Part shown: piece after piece, positions 28,282 through 37,717 of the stretch | How the letters are laid out: each line of letters opens with the position of its first letter | How positions within the stretch are numbered: the stretch's first letter is position 1 | Assembly: GCA_031292525.1 (NCBI GenBank) | Contig: JARLGY010000068.1 | Span: 1-64,000, forward strand | Direction of reading: 5' to 3' | Length of the DNA: 64,000 nucleotides | DNA from: Flavipsychrobacter sp. | Lineage (GTDB): Bacteria; Bacteroidota; Bacteroidia; Chitinophagales; Chitinophagaceae | Position numbers and translations under genes: made by a program | The notes under the pieces: model-generated | What the model was told of the DNA's origin: nothing | Seen by the model: only the letters and a program-made list of their open reading frames with translations | Databases searched by the model: none

Positions 28282-29289
28282 GTGAAAGGTTGTAGTCTTG
28301 TCTTCGGAATTATTTTACTATTTACTTTCGCAGCCTGTAATCACGCACCTCATAAAACAGCTATTGCATTTTACAATTGCGAGAACCTTTTTGATACAAT
28401 ACATAAAGCCGGGAAGGAGGATGGAGAATTTACCCCAACAGGCAAGTACCATTATACTACAATTATATACAACGAAAAACTGCACAATATAGCGGCTGTA
28501 TTGGCAAAAATGGTGACAGATGACGTACCTAATGGACCTGCAATAATAGGTTTGGCAGAGATAGAGGATACTGCGGTATTGAAAGCGCTAGTGAGCCAGC
28601 CATCAATTGCTCGCAGGTATTATCATTATATATGGTACAACGGTCCGGATAAAAGAGGTATTGCGGTAGCTATGCTATACGATCCCTCGGCTTTCTACCC
28701 AATAAGTAGCATGCCAATACCAGTAGTTACAAATGACAGCGATAAAAAGGCTTTACGTGACATATTGTATGTGAAAGGTGTGCTGTATGGCGATACGGTA
28801 CACTTACTGGTGAATCATTGGCCATCACGTCTTGGCGGAGAAGAAGAAACTGAACATAAACGGGCGACGGCCGCTACCATATGTCGTAACAAACTAAATG
28901 TGTTACTGCAACACCAGGCAAAAGTTATAGTGATGGGCGATTTTAATGAAAACCCTGACGATAGTAGCATTGTAAATATTTTAAATGCAAGTGGCGATAG
29001 TACTGCCGGTAGTATGCTATATGATCCTTTCACCACCTTGCACAAAATAGGGGAGGGTACCTTAATATATAATCATCATTGGTATCTGTTCGATCAGGTA
29101 ATGGTTTCAAAAGACCTCATGCACAATAAAGTCGGATTCCGCTTCGATAATGTGGAGGTGTTTAAACCTTCGTTCATCACCGATAGTCATAACACGGCTG
29201 AAAAAGTACCTCGCCGGTCATTTGCAGGTACTTATTGGCTGCACGGTTATAGCGATCATTTTCCTGTATTAATGTATCTGGTGGAATGA
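28282..29289 (+). CDS. exported endonuclease/exonuclease/phosphatase (EEP) family protein
   Basis: This 335-residue protein starts at GTG 28282; a stop codon in frame at 28270-28272 leaves no ATG upstream. The N-terminus is a lipoprotein-like signal (LLFTFAAC). EEP catalytic motifs are present: FYNCENLFD, GLAEIED with the metal-binding glutamate, VNHWPSRLGG, VMGDFNENPDD and YSDHFPVLM. The family cleaves phosphodiesters in DNA, RNA or lipids. A surface-exposed or periplasmic nuclease or phosphatase is likely. Confidence 0.82.
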   Translation: MKGCSLVFGIILLFTFAACNHAPHKTAIAFYNCENLFDTIHKAGKEDGEFTPTGKYHYTTIIYNEKLHNIAAVLAKMVTDDVPNGPAIIGLAEIEDTAVLKALVSQPSIARRYYHYIWYNGPDKRGIAVAMLYDPSAFYPISSMPIPVVTNDSDKKALRDILYVKGVLYGDTVHLLVNHWPSRLGGEEETEHKRATAATICRNKLNVLLQHQAKVIVMGDFNENPDDSSIVNILNASGDSTAGSMLYDPFTTLHKIGEGTLIYNHHWYLFDQVMVSKDLMHNKVGFRFDNVEVFKPSFITDSHNTAEKVPRRSFAGTYWLHGYSDHFPVLMYLVE

Positions 29290-29361
29290 CATTTTAGTGT
29301 AAATATTACTTTGTTAGTAATGATATAAAGTGTTTATGCGATTAGTTACGAAAATAAAATT

Positions 29362-29369
29362 TACTTTTG
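29362..29369 (+). promoter_or_regulatory. -7 box (TACTTTTG) before gtrA-like gene
   Basis: A full TAnnTTTG match at 29362-29369, 12 bases before the ATG of the GtrA-family gene. A weak TTAG lies near the -33 position. Confidence 0.4.
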
Positions 29370-29381
29370 CGCACCATATAA

Positions 29382-29882
29382 ATGTTTAACAGAATAAGAC
29401 ATAGCATACTTGCGTTTATCGATTTCTTTCATAGGCCTTTCAGCCGTATTATCGATAAACAGACCTTCCGCTACGTAGCCTGCGGAGGTTCCAACCAGGT
29501 ATTTGGTATTTTTCTGTATTGGGTAAGTTACAATTTTATTCTCCATCAGCACGATATCCCGCTTTTTGATGGTGTCAAGATCACTGCACCTATCGCTGCT
29601 TACCTCATCAGCTTCTGTTTTAGCTTTCCTATGGGCTTCTTCTTATCACGGTATATTGTATTTCCAGAGTCGGCCCTACATAAGCATGTTCAATTTTTTA
29701 GATATATTGTGCTTATAGCCACATGCCTCATTCTTTCTTACTGCTTCATCAAGTTCTTTGTTGAGGTCTGCGGTTTCTATCCTACACCATCAAATGCTGC
29801 TACAAGTGTTATACTGGCGGTATTCAGCTATTTCTCACAGCGCAAGTTCACCTTCAAGGTCGAAAAACCGGTTGCACAATAA
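29382..29882 (+). CDS. GtrA family membrane protein
   Basis: This 166-residue protein has four hydrophobic helices (about 30-49, 65-87, 101-122 and 135-155). It opens with FRYVACGGSNQVFGIFLY, the GtrA signature, and ends with FSYFSQRKFTF, also typical. GtrA proteins are thought to flip undecaprenyl-linked sugars. It stands alone between a nuclease gene and prfB, so no glycosyltransferase partner is at hand. Confidence 0.87.
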   Translation: MFNRIRHSILAFIDFFHRPFSRIIDKQTFRYVACGGSNQVFGIFLYWVSYNFILHQHDIPLFDGVKITAPIAAYLISFCFSFPMGFFLSRYIVFPESALHKHVQFFRYIVLIATCLILSYCFIKFFVEVCGFYPTPSNAATSVILAVFSYFSQRKFTFKVEKPVAQ

Positions 29883-29939
29883 GTAGTTCCATATTGCGCC
29901 ATTACCATATCTGATACCACTATTTAGAGGTGTTTATCG

Positions 29940-29947
29940 TAACTTTG
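29940..29947 (+). promoter_or_regulatory. -7 box (TAACTTTG) before prfB
   Basis: TAACTTTG matches TAnnTTTG and ends eight bases before the prfB ATG. Transcription would begin at or next to the start codon. No clear -33 element was seen. Confidence 0.35.
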
Positions 29948-29955
29948 TACCTACT

Positions 29956-31047
29956 ATGACTCAGGAAAACCTGAAAGAAATGCGCGAACGCGTACAGCAT
30001 CTGCACCGCTTCCTGCATATAGACGACCGGCAGGCAAAAACAGAAAGAGAGAAACAACTTACATTATCACCAGGCTTTTGGGATGATAATAAGCGTGCTA
30101 CAGGTATTTTAAAAGAAATAAAGATAGACGAGTACTGGACGGGTCTCTACCAAAAGGTAGCAGGCGCTGTTGAGGATTTTGCTGTTCTTTTTGAATTTTG
30201 GAAAGAAGGTGAAGCGCAGGAGGAAGAAGCAAAAGCTGCTTATGACCATGCTATAAAAGAACTCGATGACCTGGAGTTTAAATCAACCCTGAACGAGCCT
30301 GAAGATGAAATGCCTGGGGTTTTGGTCATCAACTCTGGTGCCGGCGGTACCGAGAGCCAGGATTGGGCAGAGATGCTTTTGCGCATGTACCGTATGTATG
30401 GCGAAAAGCAAGGGTGGAAAGTGTCTGAAATTGATGTACAGTATGGCGATGGTGCAGGAATAAAACAGGCTACCATAGAGTTTGATGGTGCATTTGCATA
30501 TGGCTTGCTCAAGGCCGAAAGTGGTGTGCATCGCTTGGTACGCATATCCCCTTTCGATTCCAATGCACGCAGGCATACGTCCTTTGCGTCAGTTTTTGTG
30601 TATCCGCTAATCGATGATACTATAGCTATAGAGGTGAACCCCGCCGACCTGGAATGGGAGTTTTACCGTTCGGGTGGTAAGGGTGGTCAAAACGTAAATA
30701 AAGTGGAGACCGCTGTGCGTCTGAAGCATATACCCTCAGGTATAATAGTGGAGTGCCAGCAGGCGCGTACACAAGGTGAGAACAGGGAGAAAGCGCTGAC
30801 CATGCTGAAAAGTCGTTTGTATGAAGAAGAATTGAGGAGAAGGGAAGAGTTGAAGAATGCAACCAATAGCACTAAGAAGAAAATAGAATGGGGATCGCAG
30901 ATACGTAGTTACGTATTCCATCCTTACAAAATGATAAAAGATCACCGTACAGATTATGAGGTTGGCAATGTGCAACCTGTGATGGATGGTGAACTGGATG
31001 ATTTCATAAAAGCATACCTCATGTCGCAGAACAAAGAGGTGGTGTAA
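29956..31047 (+). CDS. prfB: peptide chain release factor 2, no programmed frameshift
   Basis: This 363-residue protein ends translation at UGA and UAA. The SPF recognition tripeptide is at 198-200 in [15 protein letters not shown], and GGQ is at 243-245 in [11 protein letters not shown]. The usual RF2 frameshift site near codon 25 (a leader ending in an in-frame UGA) is absent: the reading frame continues without a break through [14 protein letters not shown], which aligns with the Escherichia coli sequence on both sides of the shift point. Length and start agree with full-length RF2. Confidence 0.96.
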   Translation: MTQENLKEMRERVQHLHRFLHIDDRQAKTEREKQLTLSPGFWDDNKRATGILKEIKIDEYWTGLYQKVAGAVEDFAVLFEFWKEGEAQEEEAKAAYDHAIKELDDLEFKSTLNEPEDEMPGVLVINSGAGGTESQDWAEMLLRMYRMYGEKQGWKVSEIDVQYGDGAGIKQATIEFDGAFAYGLLKAESGVHRLVRISPFDSNARRHTSFASVFVYPLIDDTIAIEVNPADLEWEFYRSGGKGGQNVNKVETAVRLKHIPSGIIVECQQARTQGENREKALTMLKSRLYEEELRRREELKNATNSTKKKIEWGSQIRSYVFHPYKMIKDHRTDYEVGNVQPVMDGELDDFIKAYLMSQNKEVV

Positions 31048-31075
31048 TTTGAGAAAATATTTTGGATTGATTGAT

Positions 31076-31140
31076 GCCCCTGTAGGGGGCTGAGCTTTGT
31101 AGGACAAAATATAGAAATTGCTAGCACCCTGTAGGGGTGC
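31076..31140. repeat. two similar hairpins (REP-like element)
   Basis: Two hairpins share the core CCCTGTAGGGG. The first pairs GCCCC (31076-31080) with GGGGC (31086-31090). The second pairs GCACCC (31124-31129) with GGGTGC (31135-31140) around a TGTAG loop. They lie 33 bases apart between prfB and the ABC transporter gene. The layout resembles dispersed intergenic repeats in Bacteroidota genomes, but I cannot search for copies here. Confidence 0.6.
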
Positions 31141-31165
31141 CCCATACGCATAAAAGGTAAACAGC

Positions 31166-32935
31166 TTGGCAGAAGAAAAAAAGAAAAAGAAGGTATTTGA
31201 TCTGCACTTGCTGCGGCGCATATTTTCATTTACACATCCTTACCGCAGCACTTTAATGCTAACCGTATCGTTGGCTATAGTGCTGGCCGTAGTAACACCG
31301 CTACGTCCCTACCTGATACAATATTCTGTAGATAAATATGTAGGTGGGCACAATTTAAAGTGGCTCATCATTATCAGCGTTATACAATTAGGCATACTCA
31401 TCGGCGAGAGTCTTTTGCGTTTTTGGTTCATGTATCGTATCAACTGGCTGGGACAAACGGTGGTGAATGATATGCGCAAAGCGGTGTTCCATAAAATACT
31501 TTATCAGGATATAGCCTATTACGATCGTACTCCCATTGGTACACTTACCACCCGCACCATCAACGATATTGAGTCGCTCAATGATGTGTTCTCCGAAGGC
31601 ATTATTTCTATTATGGCCGATGTGCTTACCATCATAGCCATTATAACGGTAATGCTGTTCACAGATTGGAAGCTCACGCTGGTGTGTCTTTCCACATTTC
31701 CTATATTGATTGTTGCTACATACGTGTTCAAAGAAAGTGTGCACAAATCGTTTCAGCGGGTGCGCAATGCTGTCGCTCAGTTGAATGCTTTTGTACAAGA
31801 ACACATAACAGGTATGTATGTGGTACAAGCCTTTGCAGCCGAGGAACGTGAGCTGAATAAATTTAAAGATATCAATCGTGAGCACCGGGCGGCAAACATT
31901 AAAAGCATTTTTGCCTATTCGGTATTCTTTCCTGTCGTGGAGATCATACTGGCTATGTCACTTGGCCTGTTAGTATGGTATGGGGCTGTGCAATTATTAC
32001 ATTACAATACCACACCGGGTATAGTCATCTCTTTTGTATTGTACATCAACCTCTTGTTCCGCCCATTGCGCATGATGGCAGACAAGTTCAATGTATTGCA
32101 GATGGGTATAGTTTCGGGCGAGCGCGTATTTACTGTGCTGGATAGCGAAGAGTACATGCAGCACAATGGCAACTATACGCCAGCCACGGTAAAAGGAGAA
32201 GTGACGTTTGAGAATGTGCACTTTAGTTACAAGCCTGGTGTGCCGGTTCTAAAAGGTATATCCTTCAATCTGCCTGCTGGTAATACGCTTGCTGTAGTAG
32301 GGCATACCGGTGCTGGGAAAACATCCATTATTAGCATACTTAATAGGCTCTATGAAATTGAAAGCGGCGCTATTATGGTTGATGGCCGCGATATACAAGA
32401 CTATGATATAGACAGCCTGCGTAAGCATATTGGTATTGTATTGCAGGATGTATTCCTGTTTTCGGGCACCGTGTATGATAATATCACTTTACGTAATACT
32501 GAGATACCACTAGAGCGTGTAGAAGAAGTTGCGAAGATGCTGGGCATTCACGATTTCATTATGTCTCTGCCCGGTGGCTATTACTTCGATGTAATGGAAA
32601 GGGGCAATACATTATCGCAAGGCCAAAGGCAACTATTATCTTTTGCACGTGCGCTTTTATACAACCCTAGTATATTGATACTGGATGAAGCCACATCATC
32701 AGTTGATAGCGAAAGCGAACAACTGATACAGAACGCCATAGATACTCTTATTAAGGGGCGTACATCTATAGTGATAGCCCACAGGCTCAGCACCATCCGC
32801 AAGGCCAGCCAGATCATAGTAATGGATAAAGGTCACATTATAGAACGTGGCGATCATCAATCACTACTAGCTGATAAAGGAGCTTACTACAAGTTATATA
32901 CTGCTGTTGAGAAGGAGAAGGAGGTTGTGTTATAG
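31166..32935 (+). CDS. exporter-type ABC transporter (fused permease and ATPase)
   Basis: This 589-residue half-transporter has a six-helix permease domain (about 20-330) and an ATPase domain. Walker A is GHTGAGKTS near 380, the signature LSQGQRQLL near 482 and Walker B LILDEATSS near 502. It resembles MsbA and multidrug exporters and probably acts as a homodimer. The start is TTG at 31166: TAA at 31151-31153 blocks any upstream start, and the next ATG is 30 codons in. The N-terminus is lysine-rich (MAEEKKKKK). Confidence 0.9.
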   Translation: MAEEKKKKKVFDLHLLRRIFSFTHPYRSTLMLTVSLAIVLAVVTPLRPYLIQYSVDKYVGGHNLKWLIIISVIQLGILIGESLLRFWFMYRINWLGQTVVNDMRKAVFHKILYQDIAYYDRTPIGTLTTRTINDIESLNDVFSEGIISIMADVLTIIAIITVMLFTDWKLTLVCLSTFPILIVATYVFKESVHKSFQRVRNAVAQLNAFVQEHITGMYVVQAFAAEERELNKFKDINREHRAANIKSIFAYSVFFPVVEIILAMSLGLLVWYGAVQLLHYNTTPGIVISFVLYINLLFRPLRMMADKFNVLQMGIVSGERVFTVLDSEEYMQHNGNYTPATVKGEVTFENVHFSYKPGVPVLKGISFNLPAGNTLAVVGHTGAGKTSIISILNRLYEIESGAIMVDGRDIQDYDIDSLRKHIGIVLQDVFLFSGTVYDNITLRNTEIPLERVEEVAKMLGIHDFIMSLPGGYYFDVMERGNTLSQGQRQLLSFARALLYNPSILILDEATSSVDSESEQLIQNAIDTLIKGRTSIVIAHRLSTIRKASQIIVMDKGHIIERGDHQSLLADKGAYYKLYTAVEKEKEVVL

Positions 32936-32939
32936 CAGT

Positions 32940-33692
32940 TTAGTGAATAGCGTTGCCTGCAACAGTATTCTTCCATCGGCCTATGTAACGTTTTACTTTT
33001 ATCCTGAACACATCATACACCAGCGTAAAACATAAAATGGCTGCGGGGATAAAGAAAACATAGAAATGAAATAGGCGGAATAAGTAGGCGCCCCCAACCG
33101 CGCCGCTCATAAAGAAAAAGATAATCGCTGAATGTAGTTTGATCCGTGCTTTTAGCGCCGGATCGTTCCTCGTATTTTTATGAAATACCTGTGCCAGCTC
33201 TATTCCGAGGTCTGTAAAAGTACCGGTGAGGTGGGTGGTACGTACCACAGACCCTGATACAAGAGAAACCAAAGAATTTTGCAATCCCATGGCAAAAAGC
33301 AGGCTGCCTGCAAACAGTTCTCTTTCGCCTAAACTATGGTTGTATGTGTGTCCTGCAAACGCAATAGTTAGCAAAATACCCACCTCAATAAAAATAGGTA
33401 TGGCATAAGAAAACCTTTTATTTCTGCCTACTGTCGATACAATAAGGCTTGAAATGAATGCACCTGCAAGGAAGAGGATCATCCATAGGGCTATCACTCG
33501 TGCGGTCTTCCAGTCTTCCAGTACCAATTGTTCCGCAAATAGAGCTGCATGGCCCGTTACATTAGTGGTCAGCACAGCAAAGCCCAAATAGCCTGCTGCA
33601 TTTACAAACCCTGCAGTCATTCCCAGTAAAGTTGCCAGTTTAAAGTTGTGACTATAGGTTCTTGTTGAGCCCTGGTGTCTTAGCATGAACAT
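32940..33692 (-). CDS. YoaK family (DUF1275) membrane protein
   Basis: This 250-residue membrane protein has about six hydrophobic helices. It shows the YoaK pattern: GMTAGFVNAAGYLGF, then TTNVTGHAALFAEQL near residue 45, and GLQNSLVSLVSGSVVRTTHLTG near 140. Family function is not known. It ends four bases from the stop of the convergent ABC transporter gene, with no room for a terminator. Confidence 0.88.
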   Translation of the reverse strand: MFMLRHQGSTRTYSHNFKLATLLGMTAGFVNAAGYLGFAVLTTNVTGHAALFAEQLVLEDWKTARVIALWMILFLAGAFISSLIVSTVGRNKRFSYAIPIFIEVGILLTIAFAGHTYNHSLGERELFAGSLLFAMGLQNSLVSLVSGSVVRTTHLTGTFTDLGIELAQVFHKNTRNDPALKARIKLHSAIIFFFMSGAVGGAYLFRLFHFYVFFIPAAILCFTLVYDVFRIKVKRYIGRWKNTVAGNAIH

Positions 33693-33744
33693 TCAATACT
33701 AACATATTTTCCTTGCTTAAACGATGACCACGATCATCATCTCT

Positions 33745-34434
33745 TTATTGCTCGTTTTTTACATTATTTATTTGCGGGTTATTCTGTTCTTTTCTGAAAA
33801 GAAAATAAGAATAGCCTATCGGTACGATCACAAAAATGAGCGTCATGCAAAGTGTTATTCGCGATACTATCTCATAGCTGTATATCAGCGACGCTATCGT
33901 AAGTAATATACCACCTGTAAACCATAGCACACCTGCCAGCTGATGTGTCTTACGCCAGTTATAGTCACTGCTCAGTGTCCATGGTATTTTTATTCCGGCA
34001 AAATAGTTAGGTTTCAGCGAATACATAATGTTGCCTAAAAAAGCAAAGAGGAGACCTGATAGTACCATAGTAATTTTTTCAGATCCTGCACCGATATGCA
34101 GGGCGGTGTACACTAGCACTATATTGATTGCCGAAAGGAAAAGTACCAACCCCGCCCCCATTTTGTTGAATACTGGTGCTTGTGGTTTGTTCAAACGTTT
34201 AGGGTCTATTTTATATAGGTATTGCATCAGTAGGTAAACACTCGCTGTTATGGCCGAAAGAACAATTACAATTGTCCGTAACGTTTCTTTCGGCGCATAT
34301 TGGTCGGGCCCATTTAGTCCAAAATGAGTTGGCACTATCGCGGGGATGTTGCTCCAGGTTATCAGCAAGTATATGGCTGGTATAAAACTGATGAACGTAA
34401 AAAGCAGGTTTCTGAGTAAGCTGTTTTTGATCAT
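33745..34434 (-). CDS. sdpI: SdpI family membrane protein
   Basis: This 229-residue membrane protein has about seven hydrophobic segments and the DUF1648 plus SdpI-type layout. The N-terminal part carries WSNIPAIVPTHFGLNGPDQY, and the C-terminal part has MYSLKPNYFAGIKIPWTLSSDYNW. In Bacillus the SdpI protein gives immunity to the SdpC toxin and signals to SdpR. No sdpC-like toxin gene is nearby. It starts 11 bases after the regulator gene. Confidence 0.9.
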   Translation of the reverse strand: MIKNSLLRNLLFTFISFIPAIYLLITWSNIPAIVPTHFGLNGPDQYAPKETLRTIVIVLSAITASVYLLMQYLYKIDPKRLNKPQAPVFNKMGAGLVLFLSAINIVLVYTALHIGAGSEKITMVLSGLLFAFLGNIMYSLKPNYFAGIKIPWTLSSDYNWRKTHQLAGVLWFTGGILLTIASLIYSYEIVSRITLCMTLIFVIVPIGYSYFLFRKEQNNPQINNVKNEQ

Positions 34435-34445
34435 GATTGCAGTTT

Positions 34446-34703
34446 TTATTTTGATTTAAATTGCATGAACCATTTAAGTATTTCTTCAACCACAGTGGTG
34501 TTGAGCGCATAATATATATACTGTCCTTGTTTCTCGGCATCCACCAGGCCGGCCTGTTTAAGCAGGTCTAGATGATGAGATATGCTGGGCTTTGTAATGT
34601 TAAAGTGATCAGCAATTTCACCAGCTGTCAATTCCTTTTCTTTCAGTAATTCCAGTATCTCACGGCGTGTGGCATCGTTCAAAGCTTTGAATAGTATATT
34701 CAC
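34446..34703 (-). CDS. sdpR: ArsR-type winged-helix autorepressor of the SdpR family
   Basis: This 85-residue protein is a minimal winged helix: ALNDATRREILELLKEKELT, then IAGEI-like helix with HFNITKPSISHHLDLLKQAGLV. There are no metal-binding cysteines, as expected for the SdpR branch rather than metal sensors. The start is GTG at 34703. A perfect palindrome lies 13 bases upstream, so the gene probably represses itself and the adjacent sdpI. Confidence 0.9.
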   Translation of the reverse strand: MNILFKALNDATRREILELLKEKELTAGEIADHFNITKPSISHHLDLLKQAGLVDAEKQGQYIYYALNTTVVEEILKWFMQFKSK

Positions 34704-34715
34704 TCTACTGTTAGT

Positions 34716-34737
34716 TATTTAGACAAATGTCTAAATA
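34716..34737. promoter_or_regulatory. perfect operator palindrome upstream of sdpR
   Basis: TATTTAGACA at 34716-34725 and TGTCTAAATA at 34728-34737 are perfect inverted repeats around AA. The 22-base site lies 13 bases before the sdpR start. Sites of the TTAGACA..TGTCTAA type are known from ArsR-family autorepressors. Confidence 0.75.
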
Positions 34738-34781
34738 TTATTTCAAAATACAAAATTTATTATTTCTGTTTTTATTAAGGA

Positions 34782-35492
34782 TTAGTAGAATGATGGTGTA
34801 AAGAACTTTACATTTTTTTTATGTATGCGGTAAGTAAAGGCTAGTTGTAGTGATGCATAGCCTGGGTTAATGTTTCTGTTGGGAATATTTGTTTGTGACA
34901 ATTGTGTGGCCATGTAGCTATAGCTCTCAATAAAGCTTATACGGAAGTGTCGCGAAAGGGCAAGGTTTTGTTGGAACTGTGCAGTAATACAAAAAATGAA
35001 CTGTGCAATGTTTTCGCTTGTATTAATGCTATCGGTGGTTGTTGTATTGCCTAAAGTAGTGAAGGTATAGCCCTTCACATATTCATGCCCACGGGTGTTC
35101 AGTCCAATTGCCGGGCTAAGGTTAAACTGCAGATGGTCGCGATGATCTAGGATGAAACTTATTGTTGGCGCTGCAAAAAGGTAATCGCTGTGATGAACAA
35201 GATCAGTGCCATTATATCCTGTGGCATTACTTGTTCCGTTATGCATCGTAAAAGAATACGTTTGGCCATATACTGCCAATCCCAATCCTATCGACTTTCC
35301 AGCGTGCACCATTATACTTCCTCCTTCCATCACTGCAAAGTCAGCCGATGAGTTTTTGGGGTCGCCTGGTGCCTTGTTCCCTTTGTCAAATAGGGGCAAT
35401 CCATAACCGCCGAGTATGCCAAATACAACTTGCCCATTAGCGTGGCAAAAACATGTTATCAACAGCAATGTTAAAAGGTGCCTGATACCCAT
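34782..35492 (-). CDS. secreted outer-membrane beta-barrel-like protein
   Basis: This 236-residue protein has a signal peptide ending near HANG (residue 20). The mature part alternates hydrophobic and polar residues in strands and ends with an aromatic strand, features of a small outer-membrane barrel: GKSIGLGLAVYGQTYSF, LQFNLSPAIGLNTRGHEY and ASLQLAFTYRIHK. No named family is certain. It is unlinked to the neighbouring sdpR, 78 bases away. Confidence 0.55.
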   Translation of the reverse strand: MGIRHLLTLLLITCFCHANGQVVFGILGGYGLPLFDKGNKAPGDPKNSSADFAVMEGGSIMVHAGKSIGLGLAVYGQTYSFTMHNGTSNATGYNGTDLVHHSDYLFAAPTISFILDHRDHLQFNLSPAIGLNTRGHEYVKGYTFTTLGNTTTTDSINTSENIAQFIFCITAQFQQNLALSRHFRISFIESYSYMATQLSQTNIPNRNINPGYASLQLAFTYRIHKKNVKFFTPSFY

Positions 35493-35568
35493 TAATTTAG
35501 AATGCTTGTGGAAGCTAAATTATTGAAAATCAGGCTGTATTTCCTATTCCGATAATGGAATTTTATTT

Positions 35569-37602
35569 TTACTGTGCCAACCAGTATTTACGCAACAACC
35601 ACTCGGCCACAGCTATGGCCAGTAGCAGGAAGAAGTACCATTTCCAATCCACAAGGGGCACCGTTTGTGTATTGGTTTGTATCATAGGTTTTATGTTCTG
35701 GTTATGGGTTATACTGTCGTATAGTGATGCTACCTGCGCTGCAGGTACGAGGCTGCCATCATATTTTTTGGCTAACCCATAGAGTAACGGATAATCAGCG
35801 CCGGTTTCCATCAGTTCCAGTGGCACACTTTCCACTACAAAACTGCCGTTTGCAGTGTATGGTTTGCCATTGTACACAGTGTGTGCAGCATAGGTATAGG
35901 TACCGCCTGCCCACACACCGGCGTTTAGGTGGTAGGCTGTGCCATTGCGTTCCAGTGCAAAGTTGTGTTTATTGCCTGCACTGTCCGTAATAGTTATTTG
36001 CGCTTCAGGTGTGTTCACCTGTTCGTTATTTGCGTTCAGCAAAGTAGCATTTAGCATCACTGGTTCTTCATCGCGCCACACATATTTGGGTAGGCTTACA
36101 GAAAACGGTTTGTCATTGGTATTAGCAGCCAGAAAGGCTACCGTTTGCCTGATGCATTCATCCACCACACTATGGTTGCCAAAGTTCTTATATTCGTACA
36201 AGCGCCAGCGCCATATGCCATTCCCTGTAAGCAACGCAGCAGCGGGCACCCCTTGTTGCAATAACCAAATGGGTGAGTTAGTACTTTGTTTATCAGTAAA
36301 TAAAATTCCGGCACTAGGTCCTGCCTGCACTACGCCCAAAGGCGCTGATAAAGGTGGCATTTTGTCTAGCACGGCCTGCGTGTTTTGCGGTAATGTAAAT
36401 AAGTTGAAAGTTGTATTGTAGTTGGCCAGTACATCGTGCTGGGCATTCATGTTCATATTTACGTTCAGCTGCCTCTGTAGTTGGGTTATTGCAGGCCCAT
36501 CGCTGTGTGGCCCTAGTATATACCAAACGGGCTTTCCGGCAGCACGTATCTCTTCGGCTACTTTGGTACCCGCCATGGGCAACTGGTGTAGTATTACAAC
36601 CTGGTAGTCGCTTAGCGAAGTTGGGAAATTATCAATGGTTCGTACGGTTACCTTGTACGTTTCCAGGCCACTCAATGCTTCTTTTATTGCATTCACATCA
36701 GGATGAGGAGCTGCACTGGCTATGAGTATATTTTTCTTTTCTTCTACAACATCTATAAAAATATCGCGGCGATTATTGGTTATATTCTTTTCTCCTGCGG
36801 CATATGGTGCACTTATTATATAATGGTGTACTCCAGGCTTAGTGGCCTTAACTGTAAAAGAAACAGAACGGTCATAACGGTCTGTGGTTATACTAATAGA
36901 TGCCGATGCTACATTGGTGTTGCCATCAAGCAATTGTATGCCGTTACTGTATCCGTTACATTGTGTTGCCACAATATCGCACCTGATCTCAAATTGGCTG
37001 TTAAGTGTTACTTCTTTATTGGCATATACCTGTGCTACGCGCAGATCTTTTTGTGCAGCGCTATCGCCAATGGCAACTGTATAAAGCGGGCTGTGCAAGG
37101 CCAATGGCTGGTACAGCGGATTCATCCCTTGGTTAAACCGTCCATCAGTTGCCAATATAACAGCCCCCAGGTTTTGCCGCCCAAAGAAATCTTGCACACG
37201 TGTAAGTGCTGCGGATATGTCAGTAGCTGTTTGGTGGTATTGAAAAAGACTGTCTGTCTGCACGGCACTCCCAAATCCCCATTGTACTACTTTATATTTT
37301 TCGCCAAGTTGTTGTATAAGTTGTCTTGCGTTTTTCCCATAGGTACCAGAGTCTGCTCCTAATGCTGGGATTATAGATCTTGAGTTATCCTGCAGGAATA
37401 CGATAACGGGTTTCTGTGTTTCGTTGCGTGTTATGGTAAAAACTGGTGCCAATACCAGCAATAACGTAAGGAATATTACCAGGCTGCGCAGTAGCGCAGT
37501 AAGCCACGGGTAGGGTACCGCCCGTTTCTTATCTGTATTATAAACCCAGTAACCTGCTCCACCCGATAGTACAAAGGCTAAGAGCCAAAAAATAAAATGC
37601 AT
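35569..37602 (-). CDS. VWA-like membrane protein
   Basis: This 677-residue protein has an N-terminal hydrophobic pair (about 1-20 and 34-54), a VWA-like region near 60-190 with IVFLQDNSRSI and GAVILATDGRFNQGM, then Ig-like strands, a glutamine-amidotransferase-like segment at about 290-400, and a C-terminal transmembrane anchor. I use ATG 37602; the frame opens at TTG 37611. Proteins like this occur near MoxR/BatA genes in Bacteroidota, but no such genes are here. The MIDAS motif is incomplete (DNSRS). Confidence 0.78.
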   Translation of the reverse strand: MHFIFWLLAFVLSGGAGYWVYNTDKKRAVPYPWLTALLRSLVIFLTLLLVLAPVFTITRNETQKPVIVFLQDNSRSIIPALGADSGTYGKNARQLIQQLGEKYKVVQWGFGSAVQTDSLFQYHQTATDISAALTRVQDFFGRQNLGAVILATDGRFNQGMNPLYQPLALHSPLYTVAIGDSAAQKDLRVAQVYANKEVTLNSQFEIRCDIVATQCNGYSNGIQLLDGNTNVASASISITTDRYDRSVSFTVKATKPGVHHYIISAPYAAGEKNITNNRRDIFIDVVEEKKNILIASAAPHPDVNAIKEALSGLETYKVTVRTIDNFPTSLSDYQVVILHQLPMAGTKVAEEIRAAGKPVWYILGPHSDGPAITQLQRQLNVNMNMNAQHDVLANYNTTFNLFTLPQNTQAVLDKMPPLSAPLGVVQAGPSAGILFTDKQSTNSPIWLLQQGVPAAALLTGNGIWRWRLYEYKNFGNHSVVDECIRQTVAFLAANTNDKPFSVSLPKYVWRDEEPVMLNATLLNANNEQVNTPEAQITITDSAGNKHNFALERNGTAYHLNAGVWAGGTYTYAAHTVYNGKPYTANGSFVVESVPLELMETGADYPLLYGLAKKYDGSLVPAAQVASLYDSITHNQNIKPMIQTNTQTVPLVDWKWYFFLLLAIAVAEWLLRKYWLAQ

Positions 37603-37717
37603 CGACAGCAAGCTAAAGAAAAATTAAGTAAAACAGATAAAATGGGGAAATGTGATATTGGCGTGGTTTTTTAGGTATCTTTAACAGACTCATTTTTACA
37701 CACTAAAATCTACACAT

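Noticed and set aside
30000-30080. Programmed frameshift in prfB
   Set aside because: The frame is open from ATG to stop and aligns with RF2 without a shift; no in-frame UGA or slip site is present.
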